This document shows, piece after piece, positions 56,176 to 64,000 of a DNA stretch of 64,000 nucleotides (position 1 is its first letter; every line of letters starts with the position of its first letter). The translations under genes and the position numbers were made by a program. Source of the DNA: Pseudolabrys taiwanensis (GTDB taxonomy: Bacteria; Pseudomonadota; Alphaproteobacteria; Rhizobiales; Xanthobacteraceae); NCBI RefSeq assembly GCF_003367395.1, contig NZ_CP031417.1:5357501-5421500 (forward strand), in the 5' to 3' direction. A model generated the notes under the pieces. It did no database searches and had not been told where the DNA came from. It worked only from the letters and a program-made list of their open reading frames with translations.

Positions 56176-57030
56176 ATGAACCTCCTCTCCATCCAATCAC
56201 ATGTCGCCTACGGCCACGCCGGCAATTCGGCGGCCGTGTTTCCGCTACAACGCCTGGGCGTCGAGGTGTGGCCGGTCCACACCGTGCAGTTCTCCAACCA
56301 CACCGGCTACGGCAGTTGGAAGGGCGAGGTATTCGGCGCCGGACTGATCAAGGATGTCGTGGCCGGTATCGACGAGCGCGACGTGCTCGGCGAGTGCGAC
56401 GGCGTGCTGTCCGGCTATATGGGCGGGGCGGATATCGGCAATGCCATCCTCGACGCCGTCGCGACCGTCCGCCGGGCGAATCCGTCGGCGCATTATTGCT
56501 GCGATCCCGTCATTGGCGACGTCGGCCGCGGCGTGTTCGTGCGGCCCGGTATCCCGGAGTTCATGAAAGAGAAGGCGTTGCCGGCCGCCGACATCGTCAC
56601 GCCCAACCAGTTCGAACTCGACTACCTGTCCGGCCGCGCGAGCGCCACCGTGGCCGAGGCGCGCGACGCGGTCAAAGCGCTGCACGATCTGGGACCGCGC
56701 GTGGTGCTGGTCACCTCGCTGCACACGGAAAAGACGCCGGAGGACGCGATCGATCTTCTGGCCTCCGATGAAACCGGTATGGTTCTGCTGCGTACGCCGT
56801 GCCTGCCGATCAGTGTCAACGGCGCCGGCGATGCGATCGCCGCGATGTTCTTCGTGCATTACCTGCGTAGCGGCAACATCGGAGAAGCGATGGCGCGCGC
56901 GGGCTCGGCGATCTTCGGCATTTTGAGCAAGACCGTCGAGGAGGGGGAGCGCGAGATCCAGATCGTCACCGCGCAGGACGAGATCGTCAATCCGACGCGC
57001 CTGTTCGAAGTGCAGGAGTTCGGTACGTGA
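56176..57030 (+). CDS. pdxY: Pyridoxal kinase
   Basis: A 284-residue ribokinase-fold enzyme. It opens [20 protein letters not shown], the PdxY/PdxK fingerprint, with the [16 protein letters not shown] substrate loop, [11 protein letters not shown] near 112 and the anion-hole [10 protein letters not shown] (catalytic Asp) near 216. It phosphorylates pyridoxal to pyridoxal phosphate in the salvage pathway. The stop overlaps the GTG start of the Nudix gene by four bases, implying coupling. Confidence 0.93.
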   Translation: MNLLSIQSHVAYGHAGNSAAVFPLQRLGVEVWPVHTVQFSNHTGYGSWKGEVFGAGLIKDVVAGIDERDVLGECDGVLSGYMGGADIGNAILDAVATVRRANPSAHYCCDPVIGDVGRGVFVRPGIPEFMKEKALPAADIVTPNQFELDYLSGRASATVAEARDAVKALHDLGPRVVLVTSLHTEKTPEDAIDLLASDETGMVLLRTPCLPISVNGAGDAIAAMFFVHYLRSGNIGEAMARAGSAIFGILSKTVEEGEREIQIVTAQDEIVNPTRLFEVQEFGT

Positions 57031-57734
57031 CGGCCGACGTGTCGTTGTTCCATGTTGATCGGCTTGAGCTGAGGTTCGAACAAAAGCCATGGCGCTTCGC
57101 GCAGGAGCGGCGAGACGAGATCGCGGCCTATTTCGCCGAGCTGCAGCGGCAAAAGCCTGCCATCTGGAACGGCCGCATACTTTTGCTGCACCACCATGAG
57201 ATCGATGGCGGCGCGTTCCGGGGCGCTTATCTTGAAACCGACTACGCCAGCTTCTCGGCGTGGTCCGCCTGGGGCATGCCGCCTGCCGGCGTGTGCAATT
57301 GCTTCGGCGCCGCGGCGATTATTGCCGCCGACAATGCGGTGTTGCTCGGGGTCATGGGCGCGCACACGGCCAACGCCGGCCTCATCTACTTCCCCTGCGG
57401 CACGCCCGATCCGAACGACATCTTCGACGGCAAAGTCGATCTCGGCGCCAGCGTCGTCCGCGAACTCGCGGAGGAGACCGGTTGCGAAATCGATGCGTTC
57501 GTCGTCGAGCCGGGCTGGATCGTGGTGCGGCAGGGCGACCGCATCGCGCAGATCAAAGTCTTACGCAGTGCCGAGACGGCCGATGCGCTGCGCGCGCGCA
57601 TGCTCGAACATCTCGCGCGTGAAGAGCAGCCCGAACTGGCGGACATTTATATCGTGCGCGGGTCGCGCGATTACCGCCCGGCCATGCCGCCCTATGTGAT
57701 CGCCTTTCTGGAACATCACTTCGATCGGGCGTAA
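57027..57734 (+). CDS. Nudix hydrolase-like protein
   Basis: A 235-residue protein starting at GTG within the pdxY stop. The second half of the Nudix box is perfect (RELAEETGCE near 149-158), but the upstream Glu of the G-x5-E-x7-RE motif appears to be Val, with Asp next to it (GKVDLGASVV). The catalytic metal helix is intact. An N-terminal region of about 90 residues with no recognised fold precedes it (LRFEQKPWRFAQERRDEIAA). Substrate unknown. Coupling to pdxY suggests a role in nucleotide or cofactor clean-up. Confidence 0.75.
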   Translation: MTADVSLFHVDRLELRFEQKPWRFAQERRDEIAAYFAELQRQKPAIWNGRILLLHHHEIDGGAFRGAYLETDYASFSAWSAWGMPPAGVCNCFGAAAIIAADNAVLLGVMGAHTANAGLIYFPCGTPDPNDIFDGKVDLGASVVRELAEETGCEIDAFVVEPGWIVVRQGDRIAQIKVLRSAETADALRARMLEHLAREEQPELADIYIVRGSRDYRPAMPPYVIAFLEHHFDRA

Positions 57735-57758
57735 CCTCCGGCTGACGCAGGAGGGCCC

Positions 57759-58646
57759 ATGAAGCTCGAAAATTTCGCCGACCGTTTTCGCATCGACAAG
57801 CCGGCCAAGTTCCGCCTCGCCGATCACGATCCGTCCGATTGTTGCGGACTGACGATCGATAAGAGCGATGCGAAGGCATTGCTTGCCGAGGGCATCGAGC
57901 GCCTGACCGATCTGCAGCAGCGCCTCTATGCCAGCGACCGCTGGTCGGTCCTGATCGTGCTGCAGGCGATGGATGCCGCCGGCAAGGACAGCCTGATCAA
58001 ACACGTGATGAGCGGGCTCAATCCGCAAGGCGTCGAGGTCACCTCGTTCAAGCAGCCGAGCGCGGAGGAACTCGATCACGATTTCCTCTGGCGCATTGCC
58101 AAGCGGGTGCCGGAGCGCGGCCGCATCGGCATCTTCAACCGCTCGCATTACGAGGAGGTCCTGGTCACGCGTGTGCATCCGGACCTGTTGGAGAAGCAGA
58201 GGCTGCCGAAGGAGATCGACCGCAAGACGATCTGGCAGGACCGCTTCGACGACATCCGCGCTTTCGAGCGGCATCTGACCCGCAACGGTACGTTGATCCT
58301 TAAGTTCTTCCTCAACGTGTCGCGCGCGGAACAGCGCAAACAGTTTCTCCAGCGCATCGACGATCCGACCAAGCACTGGAAGTTCTCGATGAGCGATGTC
58401 ACCGAGCGCGAGCTGTGGCCGAAATACATGGCGGCTTACGAAGAGATGATTCGCGAGACCAGCACGCCGGAAGCGCCGTGGTTCGTCGTGCCGGCCGACA
58501 ACAAGTGGTTCACGCGCATGGTCGTGGCGGCCGCGCTGGTCAAGGCGTTCGACGGGCTGAAGCTGGAATATCCGAAGGTCGAGGGCGCGGCGTTGAAGGA
58601 ACTCCAAGCGGCGCGCAAGACGCTGGAGTCCGAGCGCGATCAATAA
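57759..58646 (+). CDS. PPK2 family polyphosphate-dependent nucleotide kinase
   Basis: A 295-residue PPK2 (class I-like single domain). The Walker A equivalent is LQAMDAAGKDSLIKHVMSG (about 68-86), the Walker B region is IGIFNRSHYEEVLVTRVHP (about 125-143), and a lid DRFDDIRAFERHL follows. PPK2 enzymes phosphorylate nucleoside mono- or diphosphates with polyphosphate. It follows the Nudix gene by 24 bases and is probably in the pdxY operon. Whether it makes NDP or NTP cannot be decided by eye. Confidence 0.9.
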   Translation: MKLENFADRFRIDKPAKFRLADHDPSDCCGLTIDKSDAKALLAEGIERLTDLQQRLYASDRWSVLIVLQAMDAAGKDSLIKHVMSGLNPQGVEVTSFKQPSAEELDHDFLWRIAKRVPERGRIGIFNRSHYEEVLVTRVHPDLLEKQRLPKEIDRKTIWQDRFDDIRAFERHLTRNGTLILKFFLNVSRAEQRKQFLQRIDDPTKHWKFSMSDVTERELWPKYMAAYEEMIRETSTPEAPWFVVPADNKWFTRMVVAAALVKAFDGLKLEYPKVEGAALKELQAARKTLESERDQ

Positions 58647-58664
58647 TTTTTGAGCGGATGTCAG

Positions 58665-58694
58665 GTACGGCTGTCGTCGTCCGTACTCTATAAT
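58665..58694 (+). promoter_or_regulatory. Candidate operator and -10 element upstream of the molybdenum hydroxylase genes
   Basis: An inverted repeat GTACGG-N10-CCGTAC (58665-58686) lies just before TATAAT (58689-58694), about 70 bases before the iron-sulfur subunit gene. No good -35 is visible where it should be (around 58666-58671), as expected of a regulated promoter whose operator covers that region. Tentative. Confidence 0.4.
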
Positions 58695-58764
58695 GCCTCC
58701 AATCGGCCGACGCGCTGCGCAGGCGTGCGTGAGCGCGGGCGGTTGCACATCAGTGAGGCGGATC

Positions 58765-59256
58765 ATGCAGTATGCGCTCACGATCAACGGCAAGAGTCAC
58801 ACCGTCGACGTCGACGAGGATACGCCCTTACTCTGGGTGCTCCGCGACACGGTCAATCTCAAGGGAACCAAATTCGGCTGCGGCGCAGGACTGTGCGGGG
58901 CTTGCACGGTGCACCTCGACGGCGCGCCAACTCGCGCCTGCCAGACCGCGATATCCGACGTCGGCAAGGCGTCGATCACGACCATCGAAGGGGTCGGCGA
59001 GACGCCGGTCGGCGCGCGCCTGCAGAAGGCCTGGCTCGACGTCGACGTTGTTCAGTGCGGCTATTGCCAGGCGGGCCAGATCATGTCGGCGGCCGCCTTG
59101 CTGGCGCAGAACAAGTCCCCGAGCGACAGCGATATCGACGCCGCGATGGATGGCAACATCTGCCGCTGCGCGACCTATTCGCGCATTCGTCAGGCGATCA
59201 AGCAGGCGGCGGGCGCCGATTTCGGCGCCCTCGGCCCGCAGCGGAAGGGAGCCTGA
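58765..59256 (+). CDS. [2Fe-2S] small subunit of a molybdenum hydroxylase (isoquinoline 1-oxidoreductase alpha-like)
   Basis: A 163-residue protein with the plant-type cluster motif [17 protein letters not shown] (about 39-55) and the second helical cluster motif [10 protein letters not shown]...[11 protein letters not shown] (about 96-139). It is the electron-transfer subunit of two-subunit xanthine-oxidase-family enzymes. I start at ATG 58765 with GAGGCGG upstream; a longer frame adds 24 unrelated residues. The large subunit gene follows after three bases. No separate FAD subunit is present. Confidence 0.92.
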   Translation: MQYALTINGKSHTVDVDEDTPLLWVLRDTVNLKGTKFGCGAGLCGACTVHLDGAPTRACQTAISDVGKASITTIEGVGETPVGARLQKAWLDVDVVQCGYCQAGQIMSAAALLAQNKSPSDSDIDAAMDGNICRCATYSRIRQAIKQAAGADFGALGPQRKGA

Positions 59257-59259
59257 GCC

Positions 59260-61515
59260 ATGCTGCGCAATTCTCACGCCTCCGACCGCCAAGCTTCTGC
59301 TCTGGTCGCGGAACCGTTGTCGCAGGCGGCGGCTGTGCCGACATCGCGGCGCGGCTTTCTGAAGGTCGGCGCTGTCGCGGGCGGCGGCTTCCTGCTCAGC
59401 CTCACCTTGCCCGCCGCCGTGCGCGCGGCCGTTAACGGCGCCACCGCGAGCAACGGCGTCCTGAACGCCTACGTCGAGATCACGCCGGACAATATCGTCA
59501 CGATCATGTCCAAGAATCCGGAAATCGGGCAGGGCATCAAGACGATGCTGCCGATGATCATCGCGGATGAATTGGACGTCGATTGGAAGCAGGTGCGCAT
59601 CGCCCAGGCGCCGCTCAATCCGGCACTGTACGGGCGTCAGTTCGCCGGCGGCAGCCAGGCGACGCCGATGAACTGGGATCCGCTGCGCAAGGTTGGTGCG
59701 GCGGCCCGGCAGATGCTGGTCACGGCGGCGGCGCAGCGCTGGGGCGTGTCCACGAGCGAATGCTCCACGACCTCCGGCATGGTGCATCACCAGACCTCCG
59801 GCCGGACGCTGGACTACGGCGCGCTGGCTGTCGACGCGGCCAAGCTGCCGGCGCCCGCGCTCGATTCGGTCAAACTCAAGGATCCCAAGGACTACAAGAT
59901 CATCGGCCGCTCGGTGCCGGGCGTCGATAGCCCGAAAGTGGTCAAGGGCGAGCCGCTTTTCGGCATCGATCAAACCCTGCCGGGCATGCTCTACGCCGTG
60001 TTCCAGAAATGCCCGGTGTTCGGCGGCAAGGTCGCAAGTGCCAACGTCGACGACATCAAGAAGATGCCGGGCGTTCGTCATGCTTTCGTGGTCGAAGGCG
60101 GCAACGATCTGCAAGGCCTGATGCCCGGCGTTGCCATCGTCGCCGATAGCTGGTGGCGGGCGGAGAAAGCCCGCCGCAAGCTGCAGGTGACCTGGGACGA
60201 GGGCGCGACCGCCCAGCAAAGCACCGACGGCTTTGCGCGTCAGGCCGCCGCGCTCGGCGCCAAGGCGCCGGCAACCAGCCTGCGCAACGACGGCGACGTT
60301 GCCGCCGCGCTCAAGGGGGCGGCGAAGGTCGTGGAGGCGAGCTACTCCTATCCCTTCATTGCCCACGCACCGCTCGAGCCGATGAACTGCACCGCGCATG
60401 TGCAGGGGGACGGCGTCACTTTGTGGGCGCCGACACAGAATCCGGGGCCGGGGCGTTCGCTCGTATCGCAAACGCTCGGCATTCCCGAAAGCAAAGTGAC
60501 CGTGAACATGACGCGCTGCGGCGGCGGTTTCGGCCGACGTCTGGACAGCGACTTCATGGCGGAAGCGGCGTGGATCTCGAAAGTCGCCGGTGCGCCGGTG
60601 AAGCTCGTGTGGACGCGTGTCGACGACATGCAGCACGACTTCTACCGGCCGGCCGGTTGGCACTTCCTCAAAGGCGGCGTGGACGACAAGGGTACGCTCG
60701 TTGCCTGGCAGCAGCATTTCGTCAGCTTCGGCCGCAACGGTCAGTTCGCACGCTCGGCCAATATGGAGACGACCATCTTCCCGGCCGGGCGCGTGCCGAA
60801 CCTGTCGATGGGGACTTCGCTGATGGAGTTCGGCATCCCGACGGGGCCATTGCGCGCGCCGGGCTCGAACGCGCTCGCCTTCGTCTTCCAGTCCTTCATT
60901 GACGAGATGGCGCATGCCGCGGGCAAGGACCCGCTGCAGTTCCAGATCGACCTGCTGGGCAAGGACGAACTGCTGCCGGGCCGCGGCGCCGGCTTCAGCA
61001 CCGGCCGCGCGCGCGGCGTGTTGGAGAAAGCGCGCGAGGTCTCAGGCTGGGGGCAGCGCACCTTGCCGGCACGCACGGGCATGGGCGTCGGCTTTTACTA
61101 CAGCCATCTTGGCTACTTCGCCGAAGTCGTCGAGGTTGCCGTCGCTAATGATGGGCAGATCAAGATCAACAAGGTGTGGGCTGTCGGCGATGTCGGCAGC
61201 CATGTCATCAATCCGACGGCGGCGGAGAACGTCACGCAAGGCGGCGTGCTGGACGGTCTCGGCGAGGCGCTGAACCAGAAGATCACGATCGAGAAAGGCC
61301 GCGTCGTCGAAGAGAACTTCGACAGCTTCCAGCCGCTACGGCTGACGCAGGCAGCGCCGGTCGAAGTGCATTTCGTCACGACCAATAATCCGCCGACCGG
61401 TCTCGGCGAGCCGCCTTTGCCGCCGGCGATCCCGGCGCTCTGCAACGCGATCTTCGCGGCGACGGGCAAGCGCATCCGTTCGCTGCCGATCGATACGGAA
61501 ATGTTGAGGGCGTGA
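59260..61515 (+). CDS. Molybdopterin-binding large subunit of a two-subunit molybdenum hydroxylase (IorB/aldehyde dehydrogenase-like)
   Basis: A 751-residue protein with a Tat signal (TSRRGFLKVGAVAGGGFLLS, about residues 28-47), so the folded complex with its cofactor is exported. Mo-site motifs are present: GGGFGRRLDSDF near 423-434, the LRAPGSNALAF segment near 530 and the C-terminal GLGEPPLPPAIPAL with the catalytic Glu. The family (isoquinoline 1-oxidoreductase beta, some aldehyde dehydrogenases) lacks a FAD subunit and passes electrons to cytochrome c. The substrate is an N-heterocycle or aldehyde; neither is proven. Confidence 0.92.
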   Translation: MLRNSHASDRQASALVAEPLSQAAAVPTSRRGFLKVGAVAGGGFLLSLTLPAAVRAAVNGATASNGVLNAYVEITPDNIVTIMSKNPEIGQGIKTMLPMIIADELDVDWKQVRIAQAPLNPALYGRQFAGGSQATPMNWDPLRKVGAAARQMLVTAAAQRWGVSTSECSTTSGMVHHQTSGRTLDYGALAVDAAKLPAPALDSVKLKDPKDYKIIGRSVPGVDSPKVVKGEPLFGIDQTLPGMLYAVFQKCPVFGGKVASANVDDIKKMPGVRHAFVVEGGNDLQGLMPGVAIVADSWWRAEKARRKLQVTWDEGATAQQSTDGFARQAAALGAKAPATSLRNDGDVAAALKGAAKVVEASYSYPFIAHAPLEPMNCTAHVQGDGVTLWAPTQNPGPGRSLVSQTLGIPESKVTVNMTRCGGGFGRRLDSDFMAEAAWISKVAGAPVKLVWTRVDDMQHDFYRPAGWHFLKGGVDDKGTLVAWQQHFVSFGRNGQFARSANMETTIFPAGRVPNLSMGTSLMEFGIPTGPLRAPGSNALAFVFQSFIDEMAHAAGKDPLQFQIDLLGKDELLPGRGAGFSTGRARGVLEKAREVSGWGQRTLPARTGMGVGFYYSHLGYFAEVVEVAVANDGQIKINKVWAVGDVGSHVINPTAAENVTQGGVLDGLGEALNQKITIEKGRVVEENFDSFQPLRLTQAAPVEVHFVTTNNPPTGLGEPPLPPAIPALCNAIFAATGKRIRSLPIDTEMLRA

Positions 61516-61534
61516 GCTCGCCACGTGCTCCGCT

Positions 61535-61590
61535 CATTCCCGCGCAAGCGGGAATCCTGAACCGAGTCCCCGCTTGCGCGGGGACGAGCG
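61535..61590. repeat. Paired palindromic repeat, copy 3
   Basis: ATTCCCGC-N4-GCGGGAAT (61536-61555), identical with its flanks to the copy at 1950, followed by GTCCCCGC-TTGC-GCGGGGAC (61566-61585) and GAGCGGGG. Located between the convergent hydroxylase and methyltransferase genes. Confidence 0.75.
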
Positions 61591-61597
61591 GGGATGG

Positions 61598-62296
61598 CTA
61601 CCACACGCCGGGCACCAGCCGGAAGCGCACCTTGCTGCAATACTCGACGTAGCCCTTCAGGTCGCGCTTGAGCACACGCTCCTCGTCCAGCAGCCGCCAC
61701 GCGAAGATGGCGATCAGCGGAATGACCAGCAGCAGGCTCCAATATGATCCGAGGGCGAGCGGCGTCAGTCCCAACATCAAGAGCGCGCCGGAATACATCG
61801 GGTGACGCACGTAAGCATAAGGTCCGGTGCTGATGACGGGCTGGCCGACGCCGGTCGTGATCGTCGCCGCCGCATAGCTGTTCACCGACAGCACATAGCA
61901 GACGAGCGCATAGGACAGCAGAACAGCGATGTCGGCGGCGATGACCAGCCATGCGGGCACGTGCGACCAGCTGAACAGATGATCGATGCCGGGCAGGGCG
62001 AACAGCAGCACGACGCAGACCGAGGCGGCCGACATGATGAGCTTCTGGCTCTTTTCGGTTTCCGCCGTGGGGCCGACGGCGAGGCGCCGTTCGACCAGCG
62101 CCGGGTCGGTTTTGAGGAAATACAACGAGCCGCCGAGCGTGAAACCGGCAAACAGGGCCCAATAGAGCCAGCCCTGCCAGTAGCGCAGGCTCAGGGATGG
62201 CAGCATGATGAGGACCCCAAGGGCCACGATGAACTTGGCCGAGCTTGCCAGTGTGCGGCGCTTCAGGGCGGGGCTGGCGTGCGAGGTGGGGGTCAT
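61598..62296 (-). CDS. Isoprenylcysteine carboxyl methyltransferase-like membrane methyltransferase
   Basis: A 232-residue membrane protein with about five helices (near 22-40, 46-62, 88-106, 116-138 and 178-194). The C-terminal SAM-binding region is the ICMT/PEMT-type: VISTGPYAYVRHPMYSGALL (about 152-171), then the ERVLKRDLKGYVEYCSKVRF segment near 205-225. Such proteins methylate lipids or membrane-associated small molecules; bacterial substrates are mostly unknown. It is convergent with the molybdenum hydroxylase and divergent from the leu leader. Confidence 0.82.
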   Translation of the reverse strand: MTPTSHASPALKRRTLASSAKFIVALGVLIMLPSLSLRYWQGWLYWALFAGFTLGGSLYFLKTDPALVERRLAVGPTAETEKSQKLIMSAASVCVVLLFALPGIDHLFSWSHVPAWLVIAADIAVLLSYALVCYVLSVNSYAAATITTGVGQPVISTGPYAYVRHPMYSGALLMLGLTPLALGSYWSLLLVIPLIAIFAWRLLDEERVLKRDLKGYVEYCSKVRFRLVPGVW

Positions 62297-62487
62297 CAGC
62301 GGGCTCCGGCATTTAACGCGCAGGACAGCGTCTGGTTTGGCCGCAAACCGTCAGCAATGCTGACCTAATCAGCCGCTTGCGCCGGCCGTGACCAATCGGC
62401 TAGAAACCCCAATATCCGGTGGCCGCTTAACGCGGGCTTTACCGGAATCGGCGACCGTCAGGGTCGTTATTGAGGGTACTTGAGCCA
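62297..62487. other. Upstream part of the leuA regulatory region
   Basis: About 190 bases between the methyltransferase start and the leader peptide; with the leader, more than 400 bases precede leuA. The leuA promoter must lie here. I see only a weak candidate (GTGACC at about 62389, 17 bases, then AATATC) and do not rely on it. Confidence 0.4.
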
Positions 62488-62592
62488 ATGCCGACGCGGC
62501 AGACCATCTGCGCGATCGACCCGGCGGCCGCCATGGCCAAGCCGGCGGCTACCCTTATTCTGGGCACGCTCCTTCTCCTTACCCGCCCCTGA
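62488..62592 (+). CDS. leuA leader peptide (attenuator peptide)
   Basis: A 34-codon frame starting at ATG 62488 (TTGAGGG upstream) and ending TGA at 62590-62592. Its last part reads LILGTLLLLTRP: six leucines and one isoleucine in a stretch of nine. A second ATG at 62533 would give a 19-residue version but has no ribosome binding site. A frame of Leu codons placed before a hairpin and leuA is the classic attenuation arrangement, in which ribosome stalling at Leu codons prevents early termination. Confidence 0.8.
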   Translation: MPTRQTICAIDPAAAMAKPAATLILGTLLLLTRP

Positions 62593-62657
62593 GGGCCGGC
62601 TGGGCATTGCGCCTGGGCACTCGGGGGATCGCGGTTAGATGAGCAAACCCCAATAGA

Positions 62658-62686
62658 GCGCCGACAACCAGACCGGCGCAGGATTT
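62658..62686 (+). terminator. Probable leuA attenuator hairpin
   Basis: GCGCCG (62658-62663) and CGGCGC (62674-62679) form a 6-bp stem followed by AGGATTTT, 17 bases before leuA. An alternative hairpin (CTGGGCA...TGCGCC region, about 62600-62622) lies between it and the leader stop and may be part of the switch. The terminator is weaker than that of ilvB, so this call is moderate. Confidence 0.55.
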
Positions 62687-62703
62687 TGAGAAGGACAATT
62701 CCA

Positions 62704-64000
<1,297 letters not shown>

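Overview
This is about 64 kb of GC-rich chromosomal DNA from an alphaproteobacterium, most probably of the order Hyphomicrobiales (Rhizobiales; Bradyrhizobiaceae/Xanthobacteraceae-like). The evidence is a circularly permuted two-piece tmRNA gene with the tag ANDNYAPVAQAA, alpha-type SspB, RHH_4 and DUF4169 proteins, several Bug/TctC-type solute receptors, and palindromic repeats typical of that group. I see no phage, insertion sequence, CRISPR array, rRNA or tRNA gene. The species cannot be fixed from the sequence alone.

Layout. 1-3.3 kb: the start of a Vgb-like lyase running off the left edge, a cupin, a hicAB toxin-antitoxin pair whose toxin gene is frameshifted, and a flavin monooxygenase. 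3.5-8.3 kb: a branched-chain-amino-acid-type binding protein, small membrane proteins, a thioesterase and a D-lactate dehydrogenase-type flavoenzyme. 8.4-15.9 kb: a large AsmA protein, then an RHH_4/DUF4169/fumC/sspB/ssrA block, in which tmRNA and its ClpXP adaptor are neighbours. 15.9-24.7 kb: a Crp/Fnr regulator, a complete tripartite tricarboxylate transporter (tctBAC), a gene-less stretch with two diverged tandem repeats, and a catabolic operon (Bug receptor, amidohydrolase, SMP-30) divergent from a MarR gene. 24.8-30.4 kb: thyA, a GNAT acetyltransferase, folA, then LysR and an operon of NMT1-like receptor, deaminase and a split ThDP decarboxylase. 30.7-36.5 kb: hflK-hflC-DUF2065-degP, serB, miaA. 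36.7-45.4 kb: four tandem paralogous chemoreceptors. 45.6-51.6 kb: an RMD1 protein, then ilvB, ilvN, a LysE exporter, a small membrane protein, ilvC and an LprI-like protein. 51.6-56.0 kb: an OpuB-type permease/receptor fusion divergent from a complete NitT/TauT ABC importer. 56.2-62.3 kb: pdxY, a Nudix protein, PPK2, a two-subunit molybdenum hydroxylase and a membrane methyltransferase. 62.5-64 kb: leuA with its leader, running off the right edge.

How the genes work together. The strongest themes are branched-chain amino-acid synthesis (ilvBN, ilvC, leuA), with transcription-attenuation leaders at both ilvB and leuA; protein quality control (tmRNA, SspB, HflKC, DegP); one-carbon and nucleotide metabolism (thyA, folA); chemotaxis sensing through a locally amplified receptor array; and solute scavenging feeding small catabolic operons. 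The least explained items are the paired repeats at 20.4-20.9 kb, the receptor/deaminase/ThDP decarboxylase operon at 27.8-30.4 kb, and the AT-rich scar at 12.6-12.9 kb.
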